From NCBI GenBank assembly GCA_016930015.1, contig JAFGHR010000078.1, positions 1 through 47,761 of the forward strand: a DNA stretch of 47,761 nt. Direction: 5' to 3'. This DNA is from Anaerolineae bacterium (GTDB lineage Bacteria > Chloroflexota > Anaerolineae > Aggregatilineales > Aggregatilineaceae). The notes beneath the pieces are model-generated. The model did no database searches. It saw nothing but the letters and a program-made list of their open reading frames with translations, and was not told the DNA's origin. A program made the translations under genes and the position numbers. Below, piece after piece: positions 8,580-19,500 of this stretch (its first letter is position 1; each line of letters opens with the position of its first letter).

Positions 8580-8627
8580 AAAAAGGAAAAACGGCCCGGC
8601 CTGTGATGGTCACACAAAGCAGAGCCG
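8580..8627 (-). terminator. Possible weak intrinsic terminator between yebC and ruvC
   Basis: On the minus strand, CGGC(t)CTG pairs with CAGGCCG across a 16-nt loop, with one bulged base. A few bases later comes a T-rich run (TTTTT CC TTTTTT). It could reduce read-through from yebC into ruvC. The stem is imperfect, so this is tentative. Confidence 0.35.
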
Positions 8628-8649
8628 CGATAGATTATCAGCAGCGTGA

Positions 8650-9405
8650 TCAGACGGCGGCCAATGCCTCGACTACGGCGTCGGTAATGCTCAGGTTGGA
8701 CGCGACATTCTGCACGTCATCCAGCTCTTCGATCTTTTCGATCAGGTTCATGACCTGGAGCGCCTGGTCCGTATCCAGCTCGATCTCGTTCTGCGGCATC
8801 CAGATCAGTTCGCGTTCTTCCAGCGTGAACCCGCTCTTTTCCAACGCGCGTGAGACGTTGGCCAATTCCTCACGCGGGGTGTAGACGGCAAAAATATCGT
8901 CTTCCTGCTGGACATCGTCGGCCCCGGCTTCGGCAGCAATCATGAAGGCTTCTTCAAAATCCGCACCTTTCGCTTTGATGGCGATGTAACCCTTTTGATC
9001 AAACTGCCAGGTCACGGCGCCTGAATTGGCCATATTGCCGTTATTGCGGTTAAGGGCGTATTTGATATCAGCCAGGGAACGGTTGCGGTTGTCGGTGACC
9101 ACATCGATCACCAGCGCCACACCATGCGGGCCGTAACACTCATAGATGATTTCTTCCATGATGACGGCATCATCACCGATTCCCGCGCCGCGGTTAATCG
9201 CCCGTTCGATGTTATCTTTGGGCATGTTGGCGGTTTTGGCTTTATCGACAGCCATACGGAGCGCCGCATTCATCTCCGGGTCAGCGCCGCCCTGGCGCGC
9301 CGCGCTCATGATTTCGCGCGTGACGCGCGTGAATATTTTGCCGCGTTTTGCGTCCTCAGCGCCTTTTTTACGTTTGATGGTTGACCATTTACTATGACCA
9401 GACAT
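8650..9405 (-). CDS. yebC: YebC/PmpR family protein
   Basis: Member of the conserved YebC family, described both as DNA-binding regulators and as translation factors that help ribosomes at proline-rich stretches. The second role would suit a genome with so many TP-rich proteins, but that link is my inference. The 251-aa protein begins with the diagnostic MSGHSKWSTIKRKKGAEDAK and contains the family's NIERAINRGAG and IYECYGPHGVALVIDVVTDN segments. It is the first gene of the ruv-thyX run, with a promoter about 90 nt upstream. Length and all three lobes are normal. Confidence 0.93.
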   Translation of the reverse strand: MSGHSKWSTIKRKKGAEDAKRGKIFTRVTREIMSAARQGGADPEMNAALRMAVDKAKTANMPKDNIERAINRGAGIGDDAVIMEEIIYECYGPHGVALVIDVVTDNRNRSLADIKYALNRNNGNMANSGAVTWQFDQKGYIAIKAKGADFEEAFMIAAEAGADDVQQEDDIFAVYTPREELANVSRALEKSGFTLEERELIWMPQNEIELDTDQALQVMNLIEKIEELDDVQNVASNLSITDAVVEALAAV

Positions 9406-9493
9406 CCCTCGTGCCTTTCTAGGTGTTTTTGCTAAGGTCTATGTTTCTCTATTACAGGTGGTAATGATAGCCACAGTATCAGTAAATACGATA

Positions 9494-9523
9494 ATTATAC
9501 CTGACTCGCGGGAGGGCAAGCAA
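9494..9523 (-). promoter_or_regulatory. Promoter upstream of yebC-ruvC-ruvA-thyX
   Basis: Read on the minus strand: -35 TTGCTT (9523-9518), an 18-nt spacer, then the consensus -10 TATAAT (9499-9494). Transcription would begin about 80 nt before yebC. Both hexamers fit the housekeeping sigma-70 pattern. Confidence 0.6.
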
Positions 9524-9564
9524 GGCCGCATCTTGTGGTAATCTGGTCACAGCCGGGCGTGTTA

Positions 9565-10110
9565 TCAGTCATTGGCACGCAGCAGGTTTTCGAGTTCGTC
9601 CTGCGTGGCGCCGAGTATTTCGGTGATGTCGCCTTGAATCTCGTCGTTGATGGCTTCGACCTCGGTGGCGAGTTCTTCCTGCGCGATCTCACCGTTGGTA
9701 TACGTCTGGTACACCGACATAACGGTGCGCACGGCAAACACAATTTTCCCTTGGGCTTCGAGCACACATTCGGGCGTCGGTTGTTCGACGATTCGATTGC
9801 TCAGTTCCATCAAACGATTGATGACCGGGATCATGTCTTCGGTGGGGAGATCGCGGGCCGCCATCGCTTCATCGGCAAAGATGTAGATCAGTGATCCCAC
9901 AACTTCAAACCATGCTTCCACCTCTTTGGGTTCACAGCTAGGGAGCACGGTGGCAATGGGTTGTGCCTGGAATGTGACGACGATGTTCGGGGGTGGTTCC
10001 TGGGGGTCGCCATTGTCTTCGCAAGCGGCCAACAGCAGGCCGCTCACCAACCCGATGATTAACAAACTGAACCCCATCTGGGGCCATATCAGGGGGCGTC
10101 GGTTGTTCAC
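9565..10110 (-). CDS. Small lipoprotein, function unknown
   Basis: About 181 aa. The GTG start at 10110 (VNNRRPLIW) has AAGGAG 6 nt upstream and supplies the basic N-terminal region of a signal peptide; the lipobox LLAAC then falls near residue 35. A later ATG (MGFSLL) is possible but has no good ribosome site. The mature part has a short acidic and Pro-rich spacer and then a mostly helical region with conserved-looking Cys (PSCEPKEVEAWF, PECVLEAQG). No catalytic motif. It lies 92 nt after the membrane glycosyltransferase-like gene and is probably the third gene of the LCP operon. Confidence 0.7.
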   Translation of the reverse strand: MNNRRPLIWPQMGFSLLIIGLVSGLLLAACEDNGDPQEPPPNIVVTFQAQPIATVLPSCEPKEVEAWFEVVGSLIYIFADEAMAARDLPTEDMIPVINRLMELSNRIVEQPTPECVLEAQGKIVFAVRTVMSVYQTYTNGEIAQEELATEVEAINDEIQGDITEILGATQDELENLLRAND

Positions 10111-10202
10111 AGGACACTCCTTATATGTCACATGGTCTGGGACAATACTCACCCGCTTATGTAGCTTATGCCCGAACACACCCATGCGCAAGTGAACGGC
10201 GG

Positions 10203-11408
10203 TTAACCGTGCCGCTGTTTGCGCCGCAACGTGCGCCGCAACGTGCGCCGCCACGTGCGCCACTGCCTGTACACCGTATCCGCGCAGGCCGCCGCGATGA
10301 TCGCCGCCGCCGGGTACACGGGCATCAGAAAACGCAGCAGGCCGCCGTTCCACGAGTAATAATACACGCTGTAAAACGCGCAGTAGCCGGTTATCCACAA
10401 AAAAATCGCCGAGGCATACAGGCGCGACTGCCGCCACAGCGCCGCCAGCCCGATCCAGGCGGCTGCCGCACCGGTCACCGCCGCCGGGATCAGCAGCCAG
10501 CCCGCGCGGTTCCAGGTGCGCGTCAGCCCATCCGTCAGGTAGGACAGCGCGAACAACCCGCCAGAGGGGAGATCGTCGAGCACGGTGTAACCGGTTTTGA
10601 AGGGGCTGTCGAAAAAGTGCGCGTTATATGCCAGTTGGGGAGACACCACGATCAGCCCCACCGCGCCCATCACCAGCAGATCGCGCCAGCGGCGTTCAGC
10701 GATCAGCAGCAGGCCGATGATCCCCACCGTCAGCAGACCGGGCAGCCGGATCAGCACCAGGAACCCGCACAGAAGACCGAGAAGCGCGGCCCAATACAGG
10801 TTGTGCGTGCGCGCGCGCTCGGCAGAACGCGCCCATTCCGTTCTTGAATGGGCCCATACCAGCATCGCTAGCAGCACGAACAGGGTCGCGGGACCGTCCG
10901 ACAGCATGTGCTGCCATGTCAGGTGGACCGAGTATGTTTCAGCTACCACGGCGTTCGACACGGCGCGAAACGCGACATACACAACCAGCGGCAGCGCGGT
11001 CCACGCGAACACGCTCAACAACGCCTGGCGGCGGCTTCCGGTGATTCGCTCCGCCAGCGCGGCCAGCACCCACTGGCCCAGCGGGAACATGATCAGGCCC
11101 CAAAACACGGCCACGACCGGCAGCAGGTCATCATGGGCGGTGGTGTGCATGGTGATCATAAAGGGAGTTAGCGTCAGCGGGAATCCCAGCGGGTACTTGT
11201 TGGCGTGGAAATCCCACTTGACGATATCACGCGCCAGGCTGATATACGCGTGATCGTCGCCGCCGTGATGCAGCCAGAAGTATGACTGCGCCGTGTTGTG
11301 ATACGTCTGCGGGATCACGTCCAGCACATACAGGCCCACGATCAGGACGTGCAGCATCGCAGCGGCCACCAAACCCCGGCGCATAACACGCCAGGACAGA
11401 TCGGTCAC
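10203..11408 (-). CDS. Polytopic membrane protein, GT-C/ArnT-like glycosyltransferase candidate
   Basis: About 401 aa with some ten hydrophobic segments. The first extracytoplasmic loop holds acidic HGGDDHAYISLARDI (~50-65), the place where GT-C enzymes (PMT/ArnT class, polyprenyl-phosphate-sugar users) carry their catalytic Asp, followed by NKYPLGFP. I choose GTG 11408 because GGAGGG stands about 5 nt before it. The C-terminus is a very basic tail made of TLRR units encoded by a 12-bp tandem repeat. It follows the LCP gene by 30 nt, which suggests a joint role in envelope glycopolymer. The GT-C call rests on topology and one motif. Confidence 0.6.
   Translation of the reverse strand: MTDLSWRVMRRGLVAAAMLHVLIVGLYVLDVIPQTYHNTAQSYFWLHHGGDDHAYISLARDIVKWDFHANKYPLGFPLTLTPFMITMHTTAHDDLLPVVAVFWGLIMFPLGQWVLAALAERITGSRRQALLSVFAWTALPLVVYVAFRAVSNAVVAETYSVHLTWQHMLSDGPATLFVLLAMLVWAHSRTEWARSAERARTHNLYWAALLGLLCGFLVLIRLPGLLTVGIIGLLLIAERRWRDLLVMGAVGLIVVSPQLAYNAHFFDSPFKTGYTVLDDLPSGGLFALSYLTDGLTRTWNRAGWLLIPAAVTGAAAAWIGLAALWRQSRLYASAIFLWITGYCAFYSVYYYSWNGGLLRFLMPVYPAAAIIAAACADTVYRQWRTWRRTLRRTLRRKQRHG
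10221..10256. repeat. 12-bp tandem repeat, three copies
   Basis: Units GCGCCGCAACGT, GCGCCGCAACGT and GCGCCGCCACGT follow in register and encode the TLRR-type basic tail of the membrane protein. Being in frame, copy change would only lengthen or shorten the tail. Confidence 0.8.
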
Positions 11409-11438
11409 GACACCCTCCACGGCGGTTTGTGCATCAAC

Positions 11439-13103
11439 TCAGTCGAGATTTTCCGGGTCAACCCACTGGCGATCCACGCACGAATTGTAGTTTTCGCCCA
11501 GCACGATCTTAAAATCAGCAGTCCGGTTCGGGTCCGGTTCCAGAATGATATTGTCGGGCTGAATGTTCAGGTATTTGACCAGCTCGTTCAGGCTGCTGCC
11601 CTTGCTGTTGCCGGTGTAATCGTAGATCACGGTTTCCGGCTGCGGGCCGTTTTCGGACTGGCCCATCGCTTGGGGCACAAACCCTTCCCAGATCAGGCGG
11701 TCGGTGGCGACGAGGTCCCACGACTCATTGCCGGTCCCGTTGAAGATTTCGATCCGCGCGTTTTCCAGCCGCAGCCGGTTAGCCGTGGGCGGCGTCAGAA
11801 AGTCTTCCATCAGGCGCAGCATACCCCCGTTGGGGTCGGGAAGCTGGACATACGACCCGTCGGGCGGCTGCCAGGCCATTGTTTCAACATTTTTGCGGAA
11901 AAAGTGGTTGGTGATGTCGTTGGGTTCCATACTCAGCGCCAGCGGCAGCAGCGGGATGATCTCCGACAGCGGCATATTGGTTTCCACGACGGATGTCATC
12001 TGGTCCCACAGGTCAGGAATCTGTGTGATCAGCCCGCTGTTTTTGGCGGTAGCCCAGATCGCGCGCAATATCTGCTGCTGGCGGCGGCCCCGGTCAAAGT
12101 CGATCGTGTTGCGGCGGCTGCGTGCGTACCACAGCGCCAGGTCGCCGTCCATGTGGTGCACGCCGACCGGGATCGTCCACAGCTCATAGTCTTCCTCGCC
12201 CGGTACGCCGTCTTCGCCCGGTCCCTGGTAGCGGTAGTCTTCAATGGGGCAGTCCACGGCGATATCCACGCCGCCCAGCGAGTTGATGATTTCTTCGAAA
12301 CCTTCAAAATCGACCATCGCGTAATAGTGCAGTTCGATGCCGAAGTTGTACAAAACGGTTTGCCGGATCAAACCCCAGCCGCCGTCCGTCCAGCCGATAG
12401 CCTCGCCGCGCCCATACGCCAGGTTAAGGCGCTGCATGGTCCAGTTGGGAATGTAAACATACAGGTCACGCGGCAGGGACACCATGCTGACCGTGTTGGT
12501 ATCGCGGTTGATGGACACAATGATCATGGTGTCGGTGTTAAAACTGGGATCGCCGGGAATCACGTCGCCGTCATTGCCTATCAGCAGGATGTTCAGCAGG
12601 CGGTAGGGCGTGCCCGATGTATCGTATGAACGCAGGCGCGGCAGGGCCGTGGGGATAGCCGTAGTCAGCGGCGACTGCGGCGTAAATTCCGGCGGGTACA
12701 GCAGCGTGGGCGTGGGCGGAAAGGTCGGTGTATACGTCGGCGTGATCGTAGGCGTGTTGGTCGGTGTGAACGTGGCCGTCGGCGACGGTGTGATCGATGG
12801 GGTGTGCGTGGCCGTGGGCGTACTGGTATCGGTCGCCGTAGGAGTGGCGGTCGCCGTAGGGGTGTTCGACGGCGTCAGCGTCGGTGTGTCGGTCGGCACT
12901 GCTGTGCCGGTGGGCGTGACCGGAGTGGGTGAAACGCGCGGCGTGTTGGTCGGCGGGATGGTGGCGCGCGGCGTGTTGGTCGGCGGTGCAGTGGCTTGCA
13001 GCGCGGCAAAAACACCACCGGGCGCGATCCCGTTCAGCGCAAGGAATCCGGCCACGATCAAGAATAAACCCACCGATACGATCAGACGCATACGACACTG
13101 CAT
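11439..13103 (-). CDS. LytR-CpsA-Psr (LCP) family protein
   Basis: LCP enzymes transfer polyprenyl-phosphate-linked glycopolymers (such as wall teichoic acid or capsule) to peptidoglycan at the outer membrane face. The 554-aa protein has one N-terminal membrane segment (residues 4-25), a Thr/Pro linker of about 100 residues, then the LCP core: [51 protein letters not shown] and [19 protein letters not shown]. The conserved Arg and Asp of the pocket are in place. A LytR_C-like domain follows (IEIFNGTGN...). Start 13103 is set by GGAG about 8-9 nt upstream. It heads an operon with the membrane GT-like protein. Confidence 0.92.
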   Translation of the reverse strand: MQCRMRLIVSVGLFLIVAGFLALNGIAPGGVFAALQATAPPTNTPRATIPPTNTPRVSPTPVTPTGTAVPTDTPTLTPSNTPTATATPTATDTSTPTATHTPSITPSPTATFTPTNTPTITPTYTPTFPPTPTLLYPPEFTPQSPLTTAIPTALPRLRSYDTSGTPYRLLNILLIGNDGDVIPGDPSFNTDTMIIVSINRDTNTVSMVSLPRDLYVYIPNWTMQRLNLAYGRGEAIGWTDGGWGLIRQTVLYNFGIELHYYAMVDFEGFEEIINSLGGVDIAVDCPIEDYRYQGPGEDGVPGEEDYELWTIPVGVHHMDGDLALWYARSRRNTIDFDRGRRQQQILRAIWATAKNSGLITQIPDLWDQMTSVVETNMPLSEIIPLLPLALSMEPNDITNHFFRKNVETMAWQPPDGSYVQLPDPNGGMLRLMEDFLTPPTANRLRLENARIEIFNGTGNESWDLVATDRLIWEGFVPQAMGQSENGPQPETVIYDYTGNSKGSSLNELVKYLNIQPDNIILEPDPNRTADFKIVLGENYNSCVDRQWVDPENLD

Positions 13104-13442
13104 AACATTTACTCCACGTGACGACACTCACTCGATAACCTATTACCCGGCCTGGGCACACCGCCCAAGTGTAACGCGTGAAACGATGTTGGCAAGTTTC
13201 CGGTGGATGGGCGTAGGTCAGCAGTCATTTGTAAGGATGGTGATCCGTACGCGGGGTTCTTGTTGCCGGATCATGGTTGCACGAGTACCATTATTTGTAA
13301 TTCTCAGACACGCTGTACCGGGCACACTGGTTCCTGACTGTGTGTTCCGTTTTGGGACGCAGGCCGTACACCGATTCGCAACAACATTAACCGCAGCACG
13401 TAATCTTTACAAAACACATACGAGCATTACACACGTAAATTT
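13104..13442. other. Divergent intergenic region between LCP gene and amidase
   Basis: About 340 bp between two divergent genes, so it should hold both promoters. It is AT-richer near the amidase start. I find no convincing -35/-10 pair, no RNA structure and no repeat. Confidence 0.5.
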
Positions 13443-14902
13443 ATGACGAGTGAATGGATTTTCCGCAGTGTTACCGAACTGGAAGACGCCATCCGATCGC
13501 GGCAGGTGTCGGTGGTCGAGGTGGTGGACGCCCATTTGCACCACATCGAGCAGTACAACCCGCTGCTGAACGCGATCGTGACCCTGGACGCTGACCGCGC
13601 GCGCGATCTGGCTCAGAAGGCGGATGAAGCGCTGGCGCGTGGTGAGGTGTGGGGGCCGCTGCACGGCGTACCTGTGACGGTTGAGGATATTTTTGAAACG
13701 CGCGGCATGCGCACGACCTGGGGCATGAAAGCCTTCGCCGACTATGTGCCCGACCATGATTCGCCGGTTGTGGCGCGTTTGCGTGAAGCTGGGGCGATTA
13801 TCATTGGCAAGACCAACGTTCCGGCGGTCACATTGGCAGGTGACTACCAGAGCGTGAACCGCGTGTTCGGGCGTACCAATAATCCCTGGGACCTGGGGCG
13901 CACGGCTGGCGGTAGTTCGGGCGGAGAAGCGGCTGCCGTCGCTGCGGGCCTGTCACCGCTCGGCATCGGCAGTGACGCCGGTGGATCACTGCGCCAGCCC
14001 GCGCACGTATGCGGCGTGATGGCGCTGAAGCCAACCAACGAGATCGTAACATTTGAGCCGACCGGGACAGGCCGGATTCTGAATCACGTGGTGTCGGTTG
14101 GCCCGATAACGCGCTCGGTGGCCGATCTGCGGTTATGCCTGGGCGTTCTGGCAGGTGCGCATATCCGCTCCTGGGAAGGGCCGCTGCATGTGCCGGTCGC
14201 GCCTGCGCCGCGCCAGTTGCCCGATCTGCGGTTTGCCTGGACGGATGACCTGGGCGGCATGCCGGTGACGGCTGAAACGCGCGCCGGGATGGGATCGTTG
14301 GCGCGGCGGTTAGCGCAGGCGGGCTGTGTTGTCGAGCGGTGCAGCCCGCCCGAACTGGATGTCGAACAGGCGCGCAGGCTCCAGGCGCAGTTTGTCGGGT
14401 ATGCCAGCCTGGGCATGCTTCCGGCAGGGTATCCCCAGCGGGTGATATGGCGTGCGCTGTCGTACCTTGTGCCGTCACGGTATCCCTGCTGCGCGGCACC
14501 GCGCTTGGCGCGCGAGGAACCACGGCGGGCCTGGTGGACGCCTTTGATCAACGTGACGCGATCGTGGCGGTGCTGGAACGGTTTCTGGAACACTACGATG
14601 CCTGGTTGTGCCCGGTGTCTTCGGTTCCGGCGTTTGAACACCGGAGTCAGATACAAAAATTAAGTCCCTTTGCCATCAACGGGAATACGATCGGGTACCT
14701 GGCCGGGGCCGCGCACGCGCACTGTGCGCTGTTTAACCTGACCGGCAGCCCGGTAGTCGTGCTCCCGCTGACGCGTTCGATAGAGGGGCTGCCGATCGGT
14801 GTACAGGTGGTTGGGCGGCGCTGGTGTGACATGGCGCTGCTCGACGTGGCCGCTGCCTTGACCGGCATAACCGGGCCGGTCAAACGGCCACCGGGGTATT
14901 GA
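13443..14902 (+). pseudogene. Amidase-signature family enzyme, frameshifted
   Basis: Amidase-signature (GatA/AmiE-type) hydrolase in two frames. The first frame, from 13443, carries LHGVPVTVEDIFETRG, GKTNVPAVTL, TAGGSSGGEAAAVAAG and GSDAGGSLRQPA, so cis-Ser and nucleophile Ser are present. Around 14480-14500 homology leaves this frame and resumes in the frame ending at 14902 (LRGTALGARG... LVDAFDQRDAIVAVLERFLE, DAWLCPVSS, GSPVVVLPLT, LPIGVQVVG). The offset means one base lost or two gained, or a sequencing error. The catalytic Lys of the usual VKD motif is Glu here (VED, residue 81, codon 13683-13685, AAG to GAG). Two independent lesions favour a decaying gene. No clear ribosome site. Confidence 0.75.
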
Positions 14903-14910
14903 AACAATCA

Positions 14911-14949
14911 CGCCGGATGGGTTCGTTTTTTTGAACAACCCATCCGGCG
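14911..14949. terminator. Hairpin between convergent genes (13-bp perfect stem)
   Basis: CGCCGGATGGGTT (14911-14923) pairs perfectly with AACCCATCCGGCG (14937-14949) around a T-rich loop. It sits just after the amidase reading frame and before the end of the convergent LysM gene. There is no T-run after the stem on the plus strand, so it may act as a bidirectional or RNA-stabilising stem. Confidence 0.6.
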
Positions 14950-15026
14950 CAGTCCTCTGCTAATGGTTCGGCCTTAGTATGCTGGGGCCAACGAACCGTT
15001 GATCACCAAACAAGCCGCGTCCTGGC

Positions 15027-16511
15027 CTAATGTTCAAACCGGACCTTTACGGTACATTGTGGCCGCCAGTTGCCCGTAATATCCACCACGGTCAGCCGCA
15101 GCCAATAATCACCCGGCGCAAACGCCAGCGTGTTCACCGTGCCGAGCTGCCCCTGTTCCACCGGATTTTCGTACACATTGAGCGTGGCAAAATCGCCGTC
15201 GTTGGTGCCGCTGCCCGATACCTGGAGCCGGTAAAATTGAAACTGGGGATCGGTCGCCGTGCCAAATACGGTAAACGCGCCCCTCAGCACGGTGCCGGGC
15301 ACCGGCTCGGTGATGGTCGCAGCGGGATTATCACAGTCGAAACGTGTATAGTCGCCATCCGTGATCACGCCGTTTGCCGCCGGTGGCTGCGGTGTGATAT
15401 TGCTTCCTGGCGGTGCGTACAAAAACTGGCCGGACGTGATGTTATTGCGCTCGGTGATGCAGTTTGCCTCGGCAAGTTCTTCCAGGCTGATCTTAAATTG
15501 TAATGAGAGCTGGAACAGGCTGTCGCCCGGCTGAATCTCGTAGGCGAGCCAATTGGCTGGCACCACGCATCCACTGGCAACCGGCGTCGTGGTCTTTTCG
15601 CCGCCAAACGGTGTGATGCTGGGCGTCAACGAGGGGTAGGGGGTGAATGTCAGCGTCGGTGTGATCGGTGTTACGCTGGGCGTCCACGTGAGTGTTGGCG
15701 TGTAGCTTGGTGTGAACGTGGTTGTCGGCGTCGCGGTATCGGTCGCCGTGGGTGTCGCGGACGGTGTATCCGTTACCGTCGGGGTGGGTGATGGCGTTTC
15801 GGTAAATGTTGCGGTGGGTGACGGTGTATCCGTGAACGTTGCGGTAGGTGACGGCGTATCCGTAAACGTTGGCGACGGAGTCGCCGTTTCCGTGGGGGTT
15901 TCGGTTGCGGTGGGCGTGTCGGTCCACGTGTCGGCGGTACTTGTCAGGGCGGCAACAGCCATTACCTCCGCCGTCGCATTGAGATCGGGTGTGTCGGTCG
16001 GCACTATCGTGTCGGTTGGTGTGCTGGTTAGCGTGGCTGTGTCCGGCGGTATCGGGGTATCCGTGTCCGGTGCAGCGGTATCCGGTGGCATGGGCGTATC
16101 GGTGACTAAAGCTGTGTTAGTAGGCTGAACCGTCGCCGTTTTGGTGGGGGGGACGGTATCCGTCGGTTCTGGCGTAGATGTAGCTGACGGCGTGACCGTG
16201 CCGGGTATCACGGTGGGGGTCTTGGTCGGCGGCGGTGTGTCAGTCGGGATTTCCGTCTGGCTTGGCCGGATGGTTGGTGTCCTGGCATCAGGTGTGTTGG
16301 ATGGCAGCAGGGCCACGGCTGTATCCGCTGGGCCCGGCGATTTTGATGGTGTTTCCGTGGCTGTCAACCGCTGTATGTTAGCGGTGGGCGTGCCGTTGCT
16401 GTCCTGGCTGGTGGTGACGCTGAGAATAATGGCGAATGTCAGCGCAACGGCCAGCGTACCCAGAACAACAATAGCAACTACTACTTCGTTTCCTCGGTTG
16501 CGACGATCCAT
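15027..16511 (-). CDS. Membrane-anchored LysM protein with long Thr/Pro stalk
   Basis: A 494-aa surface protein. A basic N-terminus (MDRRNRGNE) and one membrane segment (~10-32) are followed by a Thr/Pro/Asp stalk of about 270 residues. One LysM domain comes next (~325-370, [19 protein letters not shown]), which binds N-acetylglucosamine in peptidoglycan or chitin. A C-terminal beta-rich domain of about 95 residues ([20 protein letters not shown]...) resembles an Ig-like fold. No enzyme motif. Start set by GGAGG 9 nt upstream. It begins 4 nt after the end of the kinase-like gene, so the two are almost surely made from one message and may form a wall-sensing pair; that last point is inference. 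Confidence 0.85.
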   Translation of the reverse strand: MDRRNRGNEVVVAIVVLGTLAVALTFAIILSVTTSQDSNGTPTANIQRLTATETPSKSPGPADTAVALLPSNTPDARTPTIRPSQTEIPTDTPPPTKTPTVIPGTVTPSATSTPEPTDTVPPTKTATVQPTNTALVTDTPMPPDTAAPDTDTPIPPDTATLTSTPTDTIVPTDTPDLNATAEVMAVAALTSTADTWTDTPTATETPTETATPSPTFTDTPSPTATFTDTPSPTATFTETPSPTPTVTDTPSATPTATDTATPTTTFTPSYTPTLTWTPSVTPITPTLTFTPYPSLTPSITPFGGEKTTTPVASGCVVPANWLAYEIQPGDSLFQLSLQFKISLEELAEANCITERNNITSGQFLYAPPGSNITPQPPAANGVITDGDYTRFDCDNPAATITEPVPGTVLRGAFTVFGTATDPQFQFYRLQVSGSGTNDGDFATLNVYENPVEQGQLGTVNTLAFAPGDYWLRLTVVDITGNWRPQCTVKVRFEH

Positions 16512-16515
16512 CCCC

Positions 16516-19500
16516 TTAAACCTCCTCTGTCGCGGTTGTCGGCGGCGTCAAGGGGATCGCAAAGTGGAACGTGCTCCCTCGACCCAGTACACTTTCCAGC
16601 CAGATGACTCCATGATGGGCCTCAACCAGTGCTTTGGCGATTGAAAGCCCTACACCTGTATCGCCGACACCCTCAATCAGCGGGTTGTCGGCGCGGTAGA
16701 ACCGGCCAAAAACTCGGCGCTGCTCATGCGGCGGGATGCCACCGCCCTGATCCGTGATCATGATGTGGATCATATCGGCAGGCGGTCCAACCTCGACAAC
16801 CTCCGGGTCAACCGGCGGCACATAGTCTTTGACAAACTGGGCCGCGATGGTGACTTCGCTGTCAGGTGGTGATGCCAGGTAGGCGTTTGACAACAGTTGC
16901 ATCGTGATCTGGTTCATGGCGTCACGGTCGGCCCGGACCTCTGGTAGATCGTTCGCCAGGTTCATGTGCAGCGTGATCCCTTTTTCACGAAACTGGGTGC
17001 CGGTCGCCGTGATCGCGTCTTCCACCACTTCCAACATGTCGATAGTGACGGCTTCGAACTGGAAGGCTTCAGAATCGAGGGCGGTGATGCTGATCAGGTC
17101 ATGCAGTAAGTTGCTCAGCCGGTTAATGTTGGCCTGTACCCGTTGGATAAACTGGCGCTGCAACGCGCCCAAAATACCAACCGACTCGCTCAAAAGCAGG
17201 TCGGTATACCCCATGATCGAACTCATCGGCGTGCGGAGTTCCTGGGTAATCGACAAAATCACGTCGGCGTTGTCGGGAACAATCGGGCTGGTAGCCTGTG
17301 TGGTCGAGCCTCCCGGCGGGCGGCTGTGCAGGTGCCTGGCCAGTTCCACCTCTTTTTCAGTGGCTGCCAGCCTGGCTTCGAGCGTTTCGCGCTCGCGGGT
17401 CAGGTCTTGAATCATGCTCTGAAGCGTGCCGACGCCGTCGGTTCCAAGTTGTTCGAGCAGTTCGCGGTTGCCTTCGACGCGGGCCAGCAGTTGATCGCGC
17501 TCGGTTTTGATCGCGGTTTGTTCGGCTATGAGACGATCGCGCTCGGATTCGAGCGTTGCTCGCGCTGCCTGCAAGTCGGCTTTTTTAGAATTCGACTGGC
17601 TCAACTGGAACGTCACGTCTTCCAGTTCGGCCTGCAACCCGGTGATCTCACCCAGCATCCGGGCGCGCTGTTGAATCCATTTTTCACGCGTTTTGCTCAT
17701 CTCCTCGTTTTCATTGCGCAGGTTATCGCGCTGGCTGATGATCGCTTCCCGATCGGTTGCCAGGCGGCGAATGTCAGCCTCCAACGCGACAAGCTGGGCT
17801 TCACGCTCGCTTTCGTGCGCGATTCTTTCTTCCAGTTCGACCCGTTCCTGAAGCAGCAGATCGCGTTCCTGGGCGATTTTTTCGGCGGCGGTTCTGTAAT
17901 ATTTTCGTTCCTCGGTCAGTGTGCCGAGCGCTTTCGCCACGGCCAGCGGCCCGCCTTCGATGCCCAGCGATTGGAGCTGCGCCATCACGTCATCCAACTC
18001 GTTTTTAAGCTGGTTGCGCTCGGCAGCGAGCCGGGCCTTGTCTTCGCCCAGTTCGGCGAGAAATTCGCTCAGGACTTCGGGGACGGGTTGTTCCCTGGCC
18101 TGGCGGATGTCTTCCAGGTGGCGTTCCATTTTGTTTTTCTGCACCTGGAGCTCGTCCCGCTCACGTTCCAGGGACTCGATCATGCTGGCGTACACGTCCT
18201 CGTCACGGTCGGAGGTCGCGCTGACCAGCGTGGCCTGTGCTTCCTGTAATGCCTGTGACAGCCGCTGCCGCTCAGTGGCGAGCTGTTGGCGTTCGTCCGA
18301 CAGCACCTCGATGCGCTGCGAGATGGTCATGGCCTGGTCGCTGTCATCGAACAGCATAGCCATGCGTCCGCGCTCGTAGTCCAACTCAACCTGAAGATCG
18401 CGCACCATTTTGCTGAGTTCAGCGATCTGCTGCTGGGACATTTCCAGGCTTTGCTGCATTTCGCGGCGGGCCGCCAGCACACTGTCAGCGTCGAGGCTGT
18501 CCGTGCCTGCGCCCTCGACAATGGCCTGGATCGCTTCACCGGTCGCGGCGCTGCGCGTTTGTTTGGCGTTCTGACTCAGCAGCAGCAAACGCGCGGCGAT
18601 GGGGCCCAGCCCTTCTAAAAGCGTGATCTCGTTATCCTGCAAATCGCGGTCAGAGAAGGGCAAAGCCACGATCAGCCCGCCGACTACTTGTCGCGAGCGT
18701 GTCAGCGGTTGGATGTAAGCCGGGCCTAACTCGCTGATGTCCAGGCGTGTGTACAGGTCAACCAGTTCATCCTGGTTACGATCAGGGTGGAGCACCTGCT
18801 GTGTTTTTTCCTCTAGCGCACGTTTGACCGTCGGCTGCTGGTCCAGGTTGATCGCCAGGCCGGTGATATCACGTTTGCGCGCGTGGTCGTAGGCTGCGAT
18901 GACATCCGCCCACTGTTCATCGTCATAGGCGATCAGGACGGTGATGTCGGCGCGAGTGACGGTCGCCACGGCCACCACGATTTGCCTGGGGATGCTGTCG
19001 GGGTCTTCGTTTTCGAGCATCAGGCCCAGCGCGGTTAGCAGCGTCATCGACTCCGTACCGGACATATACGCCCCAGACGTAACCGCCGGTCTGGCATCGT
19101 CTGAGCGCACGCTGGGGAAGGGGCGCGAGACGGCTTCGGCGTACTCGGATACTTCGTCAATAGCCACGTTCAGGCGGTTGATCACCAGCCGGTATATGAC
19201 GGTCGCGATCAGCGGTGTGCCTGCCAGAAACGCCAATCGCAGCGCCCCGGACGAGTGTTCCTCCAGGTTGTCGGTCCTGCTTTGGATGAGGGTGTAACTG
19301 TAACCGGCCAGCAGCACGATAAAAAACGTCAGCTTAAGCGGGATATCCGCCGTTTTGCCGTAGTGAAACAACAGCAGGGCCATCGCGGCTATCAGCAGCA
19401 GTCCCGATACAAATGTCCAGATGAACCCCAGATCGTGTTCGTTAAAATACTCGGTGTCGGCCAGCGAGTACCAGGTATGCGCGGAATAGGCGTAAAAAGC

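Noticed and set aside
7380..9405. A ruvB gene in the ruv cluster
   Set aside because: No RuvB-like AAA+ sequence lies between or beside ruvA, ruvC and thyX.
10125..10847. Plus-strand frame rich in Arg and Gln
   Set aside because: A shadow of the membrane glycosyltransferase-like gene and its 12-bp repeat; no start signal and no domain.
12610..13446. Long plus-strand reading frame rich in Val-Gly-Val
   Set aside because: It is antisense to the Thr/Pro linker of the LCP gene; GTG/GGT repeats read as VGV on the other strand. The same holds for 15712-16128, 16141-16644 and 38761-39330.
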